Shown here: positions 21,311 to 33,189 of the stretch, one piece after another
How positions within the stretch are numbered: position 1 is the first letter of the stretch
Layout: every line of letters begins with the position of its first letter
Source: Collybia mongolica
Taxonomy: Eukaryota > Basidiomycota > Agaricomycetes > Agaricales > Clitocybaceae
Assembly: GCA_013420905.1 (NCBI GenBank)
Contig: JAAXNY010000010.1
Coordinates: 2,604,001 to 2,668,000 of the forward strand
DNA: 64,000 bases
Reading direction: 5' to 3'
The notes under the pieces: model-generated
Told to the model about the DNA's origin: nothing
What the model saw: only the letters and a program-made list of their open reading frames with translations
Database searches by the model: none
Translations under genes and position numbers: made by a program

Positions 21311-22726
21311 TCAGGACTCTAGTCTCGTCCTGTCTTTCTGAGCAATACTGCGCACTTGAAGGACGATACGTGCTCCGAGGATGCTATGGAGAACTCGATG
21401 AGGCCTGAGAGAAAAGTTGATTAATTTATGGAGAGGATATGTCGTGGTCACCAACGTGTTTAACAGATCAATATATTCGGGCTAGAACAGTAATAATATG
21501 TGAACCAATGTTAGTGGTACGAGAAAATGGACCCACTGGACTGGCGATCAGGACGACAGCGTAACTAAACGTGATCACTATATTGGGCATAAGCAATATA
21601 TATAAGAACGAAAAAAAAAATGTCAACGGAACACTCACTGAACAAGCACATGAAATACAGAACACCGTCTCTGTAGAGGACAGTCACTAGGCGACTGCGC
21701 GAATATCGGAATCGCCTGACCCCTACATAGAGAGTCAGGAGCATGATTACTATAAGAAAATATTAGACATCATGATTTCGTAGGTCGTGGTGAAGGAGAA
21801 CTTGCCTGTTTCATCAACCAATAACACCACGAAATCCACATATAACAGTTTACTAGCAGCTACGGGGAAGCAACCACGCATGAAAGGAAGCGGGAGGGGT
21901 GCGTCTATGGATGTAAGAGGGAGGTTTATGCGTAGACTTCAAGGGATGCTCACATTGGATAGAACGCAAGAAGATTTCAGTAGATACTCCTCCCGCTGTG
22001 AAGACTCCCTGTCAAAACGTTGGCGACGCTCAATGAAAAACAAAAGAGAGCTTACAATAAATAGAATAATTAAGAAACTAAGTATTCGTTTGCTACGATC
22101 CCACAACGCGTAGGTCCGAAGCAGCAGAATAACTAAAATTATAGATGTTAGCCAATGCAGCCTGACTTCTGTGTAGAAGACAAACTCTCTGCTGCCCCCA
22201 CCCCAACTACCGTAGACCCTTAATTGTCCCCGACGTAGGTTAGTGGAGAACCAATTTCCTTCAGTGAGGCGACTCACACGTCGCAATTGACGTAACCATA
22301 TAGCAACTCTATTCCCGCCAAAGTTAGGCTTAAACAGACAATGGAGACAGTACATACTCTAGGCGTCAGTCCTGAATATAGAGAGTCTGGACAGCATAGG
22401 TTTAGTACCGATACACCTGCCAAATTACTACTCACAAAAGAGGATTAAGGGTACATCGATGAACGCCAGGTATCGAGCAACAAGGAAAACAACCTTGGCA
22501 GTGGACCAATTTGAATTCCATATATGCTCAACCTTTGCATATACGGGAAGAGTCTCAAGTCAGTCCGAAAAACATGGATTACACAATCAGCCTGGCATAC
22601 CTCGAGTTCGAAAGTCACAAAATAGTCATGAAGCTGTACATCGTCCAAATCTTAAGCATTAAAATATCCGAAGAATCACTTGTTACTTACAAACACCACA
22701 AAGCTGGCAACTACGTTGGAACTCAT
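21311..22726 (-). CDS. DUF6533-family multi-pass membrane protein
   Basis: A minus-strand gene of about 11 short exons, read by following family motifs through splice sites. Exon 1 (22726-22691) gives MSSNVVASFVVF; exon 2 (22633-22601) LHDYFVTFELE; exon 3 (22532-22436) VEHIWNSNWSTAKVVFLVAR then YLAFIDVPLNPL. Later exons give LLLRTYALWDRSKRIL (22140-22070), LLYVDFVVLLVDET (21850-21800), SRLVTVLYRDGVLYF (21700-21650), PEYIDLLNT and, in the last exon (21404-21311), PHRVLHSILGARI. These match, in order, the landmarks of basidiomycete DUF6533 proteins: seven-helix-like membrane proteins of unknown role in large mushroom-specific families. One junction needs a GC-AG intron. The join near 22345 and the exon at 22270-22320 are less sure. 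An earlier ATG at 22736 is out of frame with the best model. Confidence 0.72.
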
Positions 22727-22736
22727 AAAAAGACAT

Positions 22737-24110
22737 GATCAGACGAGACTCTAAGTAATAATCACCTTTCAAATACTTGAAATGATAAGCCAACCCAGTC
22801 AGTCTCTATGTTTCTCCAAAGAAATCTCAACGGACCTGAATAGCCTGGCGAGTTTCTGCAATTTCCAAAATCTTATCCATGGGGGATCTTGGGCTTCAAA
22901 CGAACATGTAAAGCAGCGATCAGCCTTGCCAAAAGTCATGTTATATATATGGTACGCCTAAGGTTAGGTTCTGTTTTGACACCTGTCGGGGTCATTAGCT
23001 TTTCCAAGTACGCCCAAGGACAACCTACCGGTGTTAACACGGGAAACTGAGGTTGGTCAGGAACACAGATCTAAGGATATTTTGACAGTAGGTTCCTGGA
23101 TGAATGATTGGTAGATTCCTGTTGATTAAGCTTCAACTCCGGTGATGTGATGTACCTCACCTCTCTTGAGAACATCGCCGCATTAAAAAATACAAAGTGC
23201 TTGGCAATGGGTGTCCCCAATGGCAAAAACTCATGATGCCTAGAAACTGCATCTCGCCCCCTGCTCAGCGCATTATTTTCTCCAGAAATGAAGGCTTTTG
23301 TTTGAATTGATCAAGGCACTATGCCAAACAAAAAATTTCGGACATCTAAGCGGTTTCAGCTTAACGGTATCCGTTGAACGTAAATGAACTGGCTGTGCGT
23401 GCATAAAAGACTTGATATCAGGGCAATCCATAGTGCCATGAACTTGAACTTGAAAGGTGATTGTTAGACTGTTGGGTTTCAGCCTTAAGCTCTTGATTAT
23501 CCGAAAGGTTTAATGAAAGCCAAGGAATTAGTGACTCATTTCGCACTAAAGCATGACTCGCAGGAAGTTGTAGGCAACAAGCATCATGGTCGTCTATGAC
23601 TTTGTTGATGCCAAATCATGACCTTGCTATCATTCCTAACATGCCTCATATCGGAACTCCGGTTGGAACATGAACTTTCATATGCTTGGGGTGCCAAGTC
23701 AACTAGTCAACCCTCAGTATTTTCCCAGAGACGCTCAACTAACCTGCATAGTTTGAGGAGTTAATTCCTGCGATCGCTAAATTTTTTATCCATAAAGCCC
23801 CCATGTGAAGGTGAAACAGCGGCCAGCCTTGCCAAAGCCACATCATGGCAAAGTGCCTCAGTTTAAAACTTTGCTTGACAGCTGTCGAGGTCAAAGTCAG
23901 GCTCCTACAGTTATGTACAAACATAAACAACCAACTTGATGGCTGGTATTTGACGAGATCAGACATCATGGAGGGCTTGTGCTTGATGAAAAGAGCAATA
24001 TAGTCACGAGGAAGGGTTTCACATGAGCCTAATCCTTCTAAAGTGAAATATATACTCGATAGATCTCGACAATTTTGGCCAAAAAAAAAACCCACGGGAG
24101 AAACTTCAGA
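22737..24110. other. AT-rich intergenic DNA with a diverged direct repeat
   Basis: Segments near 22850-22990 and 23745-23905 share interrupted similarity (cagccttgccaaa, then ctgtcg.ggtca). They look like old copies of one repeat. No gene recognised. Confidence 0.4.
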
Positions 24111-24112
24111 GT

Positions 24113-24175
24113 ATTAGACTGTCCAGGGTCCGGTCTGGGCCTTCTTGCTGGACCTGGCCCTGGCCAATTACAAGA
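24113..24175. repeat. Terminal fragment of the 30023-family hAT-like element
   Basis: attagactgtccagggtcc and ctggacctggccctgg match the left end of the element at 30023. No right end was found nearby. Confidence 0.5.
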
Positions 24176-24309
24176 AAATGTGAATTTTCATTCCAGAGGC
24201 CAGACATATACACAATTGGCTTATATATACATGACCTACTCTTCAAAAGAGGCTAGAGAGACATCTCCAATGAATTCCTTTAATATGTCTTCTTTTGGTA
24301 CAAGTGAGC

Positions 24310-25112
24310 AGCTTAGTGACTTGATGGCCCAGCTCGGCTTTTGGGGGCTTAGGCTTTAGAAAATACAAGCCTGAGCCGTGACGACAGCTTCAGGCCGGCT
24401 CAGGCTTAAGCCGCAGCTTTGCAGTGGATAGAGTGTTGAATTTTGGTACAATGACCTACTTCTCATTTTCGTATATATCCCCATCATCACCAAGTAGCCC
24501 ATCCCAGGTAAACTCTTCCCCAATGTCGTTATTGCCCTCGTTTTCACCAGCTAGCTCAAGGTCCATATCCTCAAGCTCCTCTTTCTCTTCAGTAGCTGCT
24601 ATGATGTCCTGGAAGATGAGGTCGTTATGATACATACACTTCAGACACTGCAAAGCTTCTATGATATCACCCTTTAGCCGATTACAACATTTACTGATTG
24701 TAAGGCCAGCCAACGAGAATGCATGTTCACTTGAGACAGAAGATGCCATAATCGCAAGATAATCATGAGCCAGTGAACTCACAACTGGGTAACGAGGTGC
24801 ATTTAACTAAAAACAATATATTAGCACACAATGATTTAGGGACTGGGATCCACAAGTATGCACTCCCCACCACACCACAACAGTCATATCAGGAGGGATT
24901 ACATCATTAGTATTCATGTAACAAAAGTCTGATTTGAATTGTAACAATTGCCAGTGAAAAAGCTGCGGCTTAGGCCACAGCTCCAGGCTTTGAAAACTCC
25001 AAGCCTGAGCCGTGAGCCCTTCAGAGCCTGCTGCACGGCTCAGGGCGGCTTGGCTTCTGCAGGCTCAGCCCCGGCCGGCTTGCGGCTTTGAGCCAAGCCA
25101 TGCACATCACTA
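24310..25112 (-). mobile_element. Degenerate hAT element with transposase C-terminus
   Basis: An element of about 800 bp. Its right end, gcacatcacta, matches the end of the MITE at 48287-48829, and the left end (tagtgac at 24314) is a diverged version. GC-rich subterminal motifs (aagcctgagccgtga) occur near both ends. The related motifs agtgagca (left) and agtgagct (right) may be the 8 bp target duplication, but the left one is offset by four bases. Inside, on the minus strand from about 24805 to 24456, is the hAT dimerisation domain (RYPVVSSLAHDYLAIMASS, SEHAFSLAGLTISK). The N-terminal catalytic part is missing. Confidence 0.75.
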
Positions 25113-27900
25113 AGTGAGCTGTCCTGGTATGACCTCTCAAACATTGCAAGGCCCCAAACTTGTCAGGGTCCATCCCACCATGATGAGCATCATCAGTCTG
25201 AGCAGATATTGAAAATAATCAATCAGCCAAACATGAAGATAAAGGAATGGGGAGGTAATCATGAGCAATGAGTCTCATGATGGGATATTCAGAGTTCTGT
25301 ACCTAGATGAGGTAAGTGATAAGTATGTGTATAATGTATAATGTATGAAGTATATAATAAGACTTGAGGTAGAGGGCCATTACTGGCAGATACAAGTCCT
25401 TATTTTTAAATTTGATTAACTTTTCTTTATATTTCTAGAACCAGGTTGTTGCAATGGAACTAGCTATCCAGAATCTCTTCAACTTTATATTACACACATT
25501 TGAACTTGTCAAAGACCTGTTGCACTTAACCCATATCCATGGTGTATGATATAAGCAACCAGGCATAGATGCCAGTTTCATGTATCAATTGTCTGGAATT
25601 ACATACAAGGCTTGATTCATTAATGGTGGTTATTCACAGTCATGGGAATTCAGCATGTGGTGTAACAAATCCCATGCATATGGCATTGTATTGCTCACCA
25701 CTGCTCATTGGGGGTGCAACTAGGGTACAGCTGGCATGGTAGGGAATGGTGTCCATTGGTGTTCTAGGTACACAACCCTCCAATCATACTTCTATTTTTT
25801 CACTGTTTTTACATGGTCATTTTTCACCATCAGTACATCAAAATGTCTTCTTTAATTGGTAAGTTGTTGTGGTTCTGCTGTCACAATGTTGCAGACTGTC
25901 CAGATCTCTGAAATCATATGTCATAGAATCAGTATGTTTTCCTTTTTTGTTTTTCTCAATCCCAGTGTACTGTGTGGCCTTCCATCTCTGTGGGCTTGCA
26001 CTCTCCAAAAATGACCAAGCAGCCTTGTGGAAGAAAATGGCTCACAATCCATACCTACAACATTGCCATTGGAATAAAACATATGTGGTTTGTGTTTTGG
26101 GCTAGTGCATGCATTGCATTTGCATGAAAAACATCTTATATAAGCTGTCAAACTAGATTTTGTGTGCCACTCAGCCCTGGAATGGTAAATTTAGTAACAG
26201 CATGTCAATGCTGTCAAGAGACATATTTCCTAACCTCTTGTGAGGTTATACAGATTTTAATCTGGTTGTGATCCTCTGGTAAGGATTTGAACCATGAGGC
26301 AATCAATATATATATACAATATCATCTTAATGGAAAGCAAGATTGCTCACTGCAACCTGCAAAGGTAAACATTAATACAGTAGCACATTATTAGTTATGG
26401 ACAAGGTAAGTATAAGGGGAGCACTAGTTTGCCCCCATCTAGTCACTCAGACTAATGTTAAACTATCATATGATCCTCCATATGCTGCCATACACCTGAC
26501 TTTGGTGTAATCCTACTAATCTTGTGACCCCACCCCTTACCCTTTCATGGACATTACATTTACTCATTACAGGTGCCTTAACAGTGCACCATTGTATGTC
26601 CAAGCAGGCTTATATTGTATTCACCTTTGCAACACCTTAGATCTGGGTCTCTCTTGTGTGACTAAACTACCTGTGCTCTGAGTGTCCCCTTCCCTACATG
26701 GTTGACCTTGCTGTGTACATCACTCTCCCTCAGATAGTATTTGTGGCAACACTGCCTCTTACAGTAAGCAGTTGTGAGTGTATTGTCTGACTTTACTTGC
26801 TTCTTTTTATTTTTCTGGTGCACTTGAACATGGAAAAATAAGGCAATAGGTGTTACAAAGTATTTACTCAATTTCTTTTAGTTATTTGTGCTATGGATAT
26901 TGTTCAACAACATATACAACTTCAAGTGTAGTCAGGAACTCACTAGCCTGGTGCATTTTGGCTGTTCCCATTCATGAGAAAACTGACAACCTGGCTTCTT
27001 TTTCAACCACCCCACTGCAATACTCCCCACTCCCTGAGTGTATTGCTCATGGGCTTTGCTAGTGATTGAGTTTTCTATGATGTAACACCTGACAACAAGA
27101 CCATAACTCTCCAGAACCATTCACTTTGCATGGACACAGGTTGTGCACTGCTGATATGGGAAAAAAGATGGTAGACACAGCAAATATGTCTGGTCCAGAG
27201 GGGAACATAGTGGATAAGGGGCATTTGTCAGAGTAGAAGTGGCAATGAGTGGAGAGGATAGTAATCTGGGGGCAGCATGATTCTCATGACAGCCAGCATG
27301 CATGTGCTCTGTGTGGCTGCCCAGGTGGGGTGAGGAAGGTTGTATATGAGGGAAAAATAGGGCAGACAACAAGGGTTTTATTATTTATCTTTACCAGTGG
27401 ATTTAATTTTGATGAAAAATATGCAAAATATACAAAGCATATACTGTAACAGAACAATCTGAATAGCAAGACACTTTGATCCTGCAAAAGCCAGTATTGT
27501 ACATGATGTAACTGGTGACTGGTGACCTAACAATGGTATTAAATGCAATGGCACATCATGAACCTTGATGCAATTGAGATACATGAGATTTTGATCAGCA
27601 AGAGTGGAGGTCAGTTTGTTTCTCATTGTCAACAGCTCTGAGCTCACTGTATGTGGTGCTGCACACAGAGGGGCAAGGATTGTGAGATTTCCCTGGACTG
27701 CAGTTGGCCATAATTGGTTGATGTATCAAAATTTGCCTGTAAATGACACTGATTAAAGAATCAAGTGTTGTATGTAAGTACAGTGACTGACATATCAACA
27801 TGTTATCTACTGGTGAAGCAACTGCAAATGAATTGCCAATAGAAGTTGATGTTTATAGATCCTATACAAATATCCAACAACAAAAAGTAACAATACATAT
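25113..27900. other. AT-rich repeat-like DNA, nothing identifiable
   Basis: Short frames only, none with family features. Composition resembles the neighbouring transposon relics, so this is probably older decayed mobile DNA. Confidence 0.4.
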
Positions 27901-27949
27901 TTGAGCATTTGCCTTAAAAATAAGTCAGCTGGTAAAGTAGGGACTCAGA

Positions 27950-29002
27950 CTCTCAGAGATGGACTGTGTGAAAAAATTAACAAACTTGAAAATGTATGTA
28001 GATCCATATTTGTATATTCCATATACACAACCAACTCAGTAGCTGCTCTGAGGACTCTAAAAATCATCATCCTCATCTATGTTGATAACTATACCATCAC
28101 TGCTTCATCTATAGAGCTTATTCATAAGTTCAAAAAATCAGTCAAGGAACATGTCAAAATAACTGCCCTTGGTGAACTGCATTGGCTTCTAGGCACCAAG
28201 ACTTGTCACAATTGCAAAGCCTACTCAATCCATCTGTTCCAACAATCCTATATTGACACCATCCTGCACTATTATGGGCTCAATGAACTGAAGCCTGTGT
28301 CTTTCCTCATTCCAATCCCCATCTACTACTGCTGAATTTGCCCATATGTGTGATGTTCCATATCATGAGGCCTTTGGTTCCCTCATGTAGGCCATACTTG
28401 GAACATGCCCTGATATCACCTTTGCCATCTAAACTATACCATGTTTCACCACAAAGCTGGGTCCTGTGCACCAGAAAGCTGTCAAGCAAATTTTCCACTA
28501 CCTAAAGGGCACTATTGATCTGTGGCTGTCATTCAGTCATGGCAATTGAGACCTCACTGGCTATGCAGATGCAGACAGCAGTATGGCTGAAGGTTACCAT
28601 ACTATCTTGGATTATGGATTCATAATGCATGGTGGTACCAGGTCATGGAGTGCTGAATGGCAAGAAATTGTGTTATTTCTGACAACAGAGAGTGAGTACA
28701 TGGCACTCACCCACACTGCCAAAGAAGCCCTGTGGCTGAAATCCCTTATTGCCCAGTTATTTCTATCTGACCTGGACCCTACCATTATATTCTTAGGCAA
28801 CCAATCTACTATTGTACTGGCCCACAATCACCAGTTTCACACCCACACTAAACACATTGATGTTTGCTTCCATTCCATCCACTGGATTGTTGAGTGCAGG
28901 TCCCTTCATCTTGTCTACTACCCCACCAAAGACATGGTAGCTGATACTCTTACCAAAGCCCTCCCATCTGCCAAAGTCAAGCATCCCATGTTTAGGCTAT
29001 AG
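27950..29002 (+). pseudogene. Ty1/Copia reverse transcriptase-RNase H fragment
   Basis: The 3' end of a Copia pol. Reverse transcriptase: IILIYVDNYTITASS (YVDD changed to YVDN), KITALGELHWLLG and QQSYIDTILHYY (28060-28290). Then, across frameshifts and stops, the RNase H part: GYADADSS, SWSAEWQEIVLFLTTESEYM, HTKHIDVCFHSI and PTKDMVADTLTKALPSAKVKH (28560-28985). gag, protease and integrase are absent. The catalytic Asp change and the stops show it is dead. A hAT element (29004-29690) is inserted at its 3' end. Confidence 0.9.
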
Positions 29003-29003
29003 C

Positions 29004-29690
29004 ATGGGTACTCCCGCAGGTATGACAAGGTTGACCCATACCTGTACCCGCACAGGTAGCAACCTGTCAACCTGTGGGTAGAATCAGAGCGGGTATGGGC
29101 GGGTAACAACAGGTTAGGGTTCCCGTGCGGGTTTTTGCAGTAGACAAAAACATATAGTAAAACTACAGTGTAAGCTCAAATCCTTAACAGTTCCCCCAGC
29201 TTCTCTAGCTCAATTTTCCCCTGGATTTCGTCCAGTAAAGCAATGGCCTTAACATCTCAATGGTAATTCTGGCCATGGACCATATTGACATGTACTTCAC
29301 CAATGCAATCAAGCAAACTAGTGGCAACAACCCAGCAATCCAAGCAGCCATGAGAATCGCGAAGAAGACACTTAATTGTTATTATTTGCTCATGGACGCT
29401 TCAGAAACTTACCGGATTGCTATGGGTGAGTCTTCTTTATTCTATGATCACTCAATTGCTGATCATTGTCTCGTTTCAGTTCTACATCCTCGACACAAGC
29501 TCGTGCACTTTAAACATGCGTGGTCAGGAACTGTGTGCTATCTACAATATGGGTTGAGTACAGGATACAAAGATCTGGCAGCACTATCTATGGTACGGGT
29601 TGAGTACGGGTTACAGGTTACTAGAGTATGACCCATACCCTAACCCGTGGGTACCCATACCCGCAACCTGCACGGGTTACCCGTACCCGT
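29004..29690 (+). mobile_element. hAT element nested in the Copia remnant
   Basis: Ends ATGGGTAC and GTACCCGT, flanked by a perfect palindromic 8 bp duplication GCTATAGC (28996-29003 and 29691-29698). Subterminal stretches are rich in acccgtacccg. Inside (29260-29530, plus) is a piece of hAT transposase: AMDHIDMYFTNAI, NPAIQAAMRIAKKTLNCYY and VLHPRHKLVHFKHAW. The rest of the gene is missing, so it is non-autonomous. Removing it restores the 3' end of the Copia sequence. Confidence 0.88.
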
Positions 29691-29741
29691 GCTATAGCCT
29701 ACCCATGTTGCAGCTTAGACTCTTGGCACCCTGAGGGGGAG

Positions 29742-30022
29742 TGTTAGAATGGTAAGGATGCCAATGCCCAAGCACCAAGTGTCACTCAAGTGCATGACAT
29801 GCACTTGCAATCTTGCCCCTAGTCACACCTTCTGTACTCATTCTGAACCTCTATTTTTTTTTGCTGAAATACTCTTGTTTTTCTCTTGAACACTTCAGCT
29901 GTTGCTCTTGCTCTTGTGAACACATCTGAGGTGAATATATTCATTACTACTTATTTACATTCTTATCACTTACTTGCTTATTCCTAGACTTACATGTTGC
30001 CTAGGTAAATATATATAGCTAT
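29742..30022 (+). repeat. Probable 3' LTR of the Copia remnant
   Basis: tgttagaatgg follows a purine tract (ctgaggggga) downstream of the RNase H stretch, as expected for a Copia PPT-LTR junction. The LTR's right end is unclear because of the insertion at 30023. No 5' partner was seen. Confidence 0.5.
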
Positions 30023-30642
30023 TAGACTGTCCACAGTCTGGTCCAGGCCAGGTCTGCCCTATTTTTGCTGGACCTGGCCCTGGTCCCAAGGGCTGGTCCA
30101 CCTCTTTGTCAGACCTGTCCCTCTGATAGAGGGCCAGGTCAGTCCAAGGCTAGCCCTGGGTCAACCAGGTCCAGTGGTAAAAAAAAATTGTTTAATATTT
30201 GGAAAGATGTCTACTGCTGATACATACCATAATTAACATCTATCAAGTAATTATAACTATCTCCCAATGAATTGTCCTAATGTTTTCAGTCCTTGGGCAT
30301 CTGGATCATCAGAGAAGTAATATCAGTTTCTGCTTTGAAGCTGCTGGACATCAGGAATTTGATCAAAAATCATTGATTACTAATAAATTTGACAAGAGTT
30401 ATTGTTTTTTGAGGTTTGATCTTGCATTCTCTATTCCTCCACCATTTACCCCTACCAATTGGTAGCAATTTAACCACCTGCCAATATATAAGGCCAGCCA
30501 GGCCCAGCCAGTACTCAAAGTGGCCCTGACCCTGTCCAAAGGGGCTGGCCCACTCATATGCTGGCCTTGGCCCCTGGCCCTCAGGGTTGGCCCCAGGTTG
30601 GCCCAGGTCTGTGAGGTCCTGGCCTGGACCATGGACAGTCTA
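30023..30642. mobile_element. Non-autonomous hAT-like element (MITE)
   Basis: 620 bp with inverted ends TAGACTGTCCA and TGGACAGTCTA, flanked by near-identical 8 bp ATAGCTAT (30015-30022) and ATAGCTGT (30643-30650). Subterminal ggccctgg and ccaggtc motifs are repeated. No coding capacity seen. Confidence 0.8.
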
Positions 30643-31145
30643 ATAGCTGTTGCTCTCACTCTCACATGCACATCTAAGGCTTACATGTTGTCTAAATCCT
30701 TACAACTGGATATATCACTGAAATGCAACCTCCACCTCTTTAAGTCATAGTATTGGGTATAATGATTTCTACTGTATAACCAATGGTATTTGACCAGGCT
30801 CATATACATGAGTTCACAAGGCTTCTATATAAATATCCTTTATGTTTCTTGAAGTAGGGAACTATTTAGTGGGGCTGGTGGGGCCTTCCTATCATTTTAG
30901 GTAGGCTCCCATCACAGCCAGCTTGGCCCTCCATGGTCTACAATTTTCTTGGCAGCTGTAATATGGTGCTTGTTCTCACATGTACCTGACATGTTTGAAC
31001 AGGTACTCCAAGTTCAGATACAAAAAAGTATAATGTTGTGATTATATAAGGTCAAAAGCATTCAAAAAGTGTGTGTCATTGTCTGGTGAGTTATGCCATT
31101 GGTCAGAGCCATACACATTGGAATTTACTTACCATGATCTTTCTA

Positions 31146-31967
31146 TGGTGCAGTTCACTTAGTCACCACCAAAGTGTGACAGTGGCCAAATCAGCCGGAG
31201 GCCGAAATTTTTTTTCCATTTATGTACAATTTAAGTTGAATTTGACAGCAAGAATATTGAGTGAGGGTCAACTTTTTGGGGGTATGCCCACAAAGAAGAA
31301 GTACCTAAAAGAAGCAGCTGCCCGAGCTCGCGCGGCAGCGTTAGCAAAAAGACATGCAACAGCTCGAAAACCTTTGTTTGCCAGCGCGGAGAACCCCACA
31401 CCCCATCCTAATTTGAGAAACCTCGAACAAAACCAAAGAACTCAATTAAAATTGAGTTCTTCTGGGGTGCTGTAAAGTGGTACTTGCACGAGCATTGTGA
31501 CATGAGCTTTGACACTCTGAAGGCAAACATGCCAATTGCTCTCACTTCAGTTGAACTTGCGACAGTACGGCAATGGGAACATCGCATGCACAGATGGATG
31601 GATGCATACCGCGAGGGCCTTGGTACTCAAGAGGCACAAGCAAAGGTAAAAACCTTCAGTTCCACAAAATACAAATCCCATCGTCGTGTTCCAGAGACTC
31701 TTGCATGCACATTTGATACATAGGTTACATTTTTTAGATGATATTTCCTATTTAGGAAGGCTTGGCAGCCTATATATGGCAGGTGGCCAAATCACTCCCC
31801 CTCTGAAAATTTATCTCCCTCAGTTTTGACTGTATCAAAATTCTGTCTTGGGGATTTATTCGCCTCATCAAATAGAGCATTTTGGCAAGACAACTAAGGA
31901 GCCTGAGAAAATTTGGAGGCCTCATATTCTTTGTAATATTCTTGTGGTGACTAAGTGAACCGCACCA
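31146..31967 (+). mobile_element. Deleted Tc1/mariner-type element with transposase C-terminus
   Basis: 822 bp with 24 bp inverted ends (TGGTGCAGTTCACTTAGTCA and its partner, one mismatch) and TA on both sides (31144-31145, 31968-31969). Inside, about 31280-31723, are pieces of a protein: a basic stretch with ARARAAALAKRHA, then, after a frame change, IEFFWGAVKWYLHEHCD, MHRWMDAYREGLG and YKSHRRVPETLA. IEFFWGA resembles the third catalytic Glu region of fungal IS630/Tc1-type DDE transposases. The other catalytic Asp motifs are missing. It ends about 28 bp from the outer edge of the inverted duplication. Confidence 0.68.
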
Positions 31968-32026
31968 TAGCACTTGCTGTGCCACTGGCTCAGAAAAAGA
32001 GTCTGGGAGAACACTCACAGTTTTGT

Positions 32027-32149
32027 CTAATTGAGCCCGCCATCTTCATCTCCGGAGGATTGTTCATCACCTTCTCCAAGTTGTTCTGATACTGGGAGGG
32101 CGGTTGGCTTTTCCAGCGAGTCGTCGATACTCACATCATCATACAACAT
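32027..32149 (-). pseudogene. Broken copy of SEN54 exon 1
   Basis: Reads MLYDDVSIDDSLEKPTALPV... DEQSSGDEDGGLN then stop, nearly the same as the first exon of the intact SEN54 at 43205. A TGG codon has become TAG (32027-32029). The intron 1 donor (gtgagt) still follows, but homology ends a few bases into the intron at about 31995. It is a relic of duplication, not a gene. A transcript from its promoter could still be made. Confidence 0.88.
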
Positions 32150-32514
32150 CTTGAGAACAGAAATAATATTTATAAATAGATTTAAATAATTCATGTATTG
32201 CACCGGCAATTCCCGCGCACCCAATTGTAGCTTATGGTGTAAACATTACTGCTTACCACGTCAAAAAAACGCACAACCTTCAACACAGAAACAAACTATT
32301 TAAACGTAGCAGAAACAGAGGGACAAAAACCATCGTGTAATCTGTCAAGCGAAATGCTGCTCCTAACTGAATGTCGAAATTCGCGACCACGGACACCATT
32401 GTACAAAAGGAAACCAGAAGACTCCAATTCCCTAAAGTTTACGGTAAGCTTACGATGTGTCACACAAAAAGATTCATGAACTCACTTCAATCGTGTTAGA
32501 ACTAGAGATACCAG

Positions 32515-33189
32515 TTATTTCGCTTCCGCCTTTGCTATGCGCACGGCCACCTTCAACTCATCCGCAGAGTTCGCAATCTTATACCTGTTGTCCTTCAACA
32601 AATCTCTTGTCTCCGTCAGCTCTTTTTTCGCCTGCTCGAGTTTGTGATACCTCTCCTCTGCCGCGATAACGCCAACTATCACCATCGCACCGAGTCCTCC
32701 TAGTACAGCAAGGACGCTTGCCCCCAGAGTCCCCAAGGGCCCGAATGCTGCGGTCATGATGGGCGCAAGCACAATGAAGATGGCAAGGCTGGCTGCCAGC
32801 GCGGCGGCTTCACCTGCATACCCGAGATCTTTAAAATGATCAACCATATCTCTGATCTCTGCTGCGCTCCTCCCTTTCAACTTCGCAATCACTTCGTTGA
32901 TGGGTGGCGTGTCGATTTTCTCCTCTATCTTCTCGTACTTCTTCCGGGCCGCTGTCTCTAATTTGTCGAAACGATCACGAATGTCTTCGAGCAGTTTTTT
33001 GGGTTCATGTTCGTCAAAGATGACCTGCTCAAACTTTGCGTCCAGCAGACTATTCATGGTCGTGATGATATCATTGGCGGAATTCCTGATGAATTTCAGG
33101 TCCGAGGTGATTTCTATGATCAAGTCCTTCACTTGCTGCTCGCGCTCCGCGTTGCCAGGTCGGGTAATAGATTCGATAACGTTGCCCAT
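32515..33189 (-). CDS. Gene A: hydrophobic-hairpin helical protein, unknown family
   Basis: 224 residues, intronless. It starts MGNVIESITRPGN and has the family motif RPGNxxRE. A helical N-terminal half follows (SDLKFIRNSANDI; PKKLLEDIRDRF; ARKKYEKIEE). About residues 125-177 form two hydrophobic segments around a Gly-rich turn (AAALAASLAIFIVLAPI; LGASVLAVLGGLGAMVIVGV). The C-terminal helix is charged and coiled-coil-like (AAEERYHKLEQAKKELTET...). No signal peptide. This helix-hairpin-helix layout is seen in membrane-inserting helical proteins such as alpha-pore-forming proteins, but only architecture supports that and no homology is claimed. The partner A' (42170) differs at about 30 positions, mostly in the C-terminal half. 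Confidence 0.82.
   Translation of the reverse strand: MGNVIESITRPGNAEREQQVKDLIIEITSDLKFIRNSANDIITTMNSLLDAKFEQVIFDEHEPKKLLEDIRDRFDKLETAARKKYEKIEEKIDTPPINEVIAKLKGRSAAEIRDMVDHFKDLGYAGEAAALAASLAIFIVLAPIMTAAFGPLGTLGASVLAVLGGLGAMVIVGVIAAEERYHKLEQAKKELTETRDLLKDNRYKIANSADELKVAVRIAKAEAK

Noticed and set aside
32027..32224. Small conserved ORF near the left arm edge as a new gene
   Set aside because: It is a copy of SEN54 exon 1 with a TGG to TAG change, not an independent gene.
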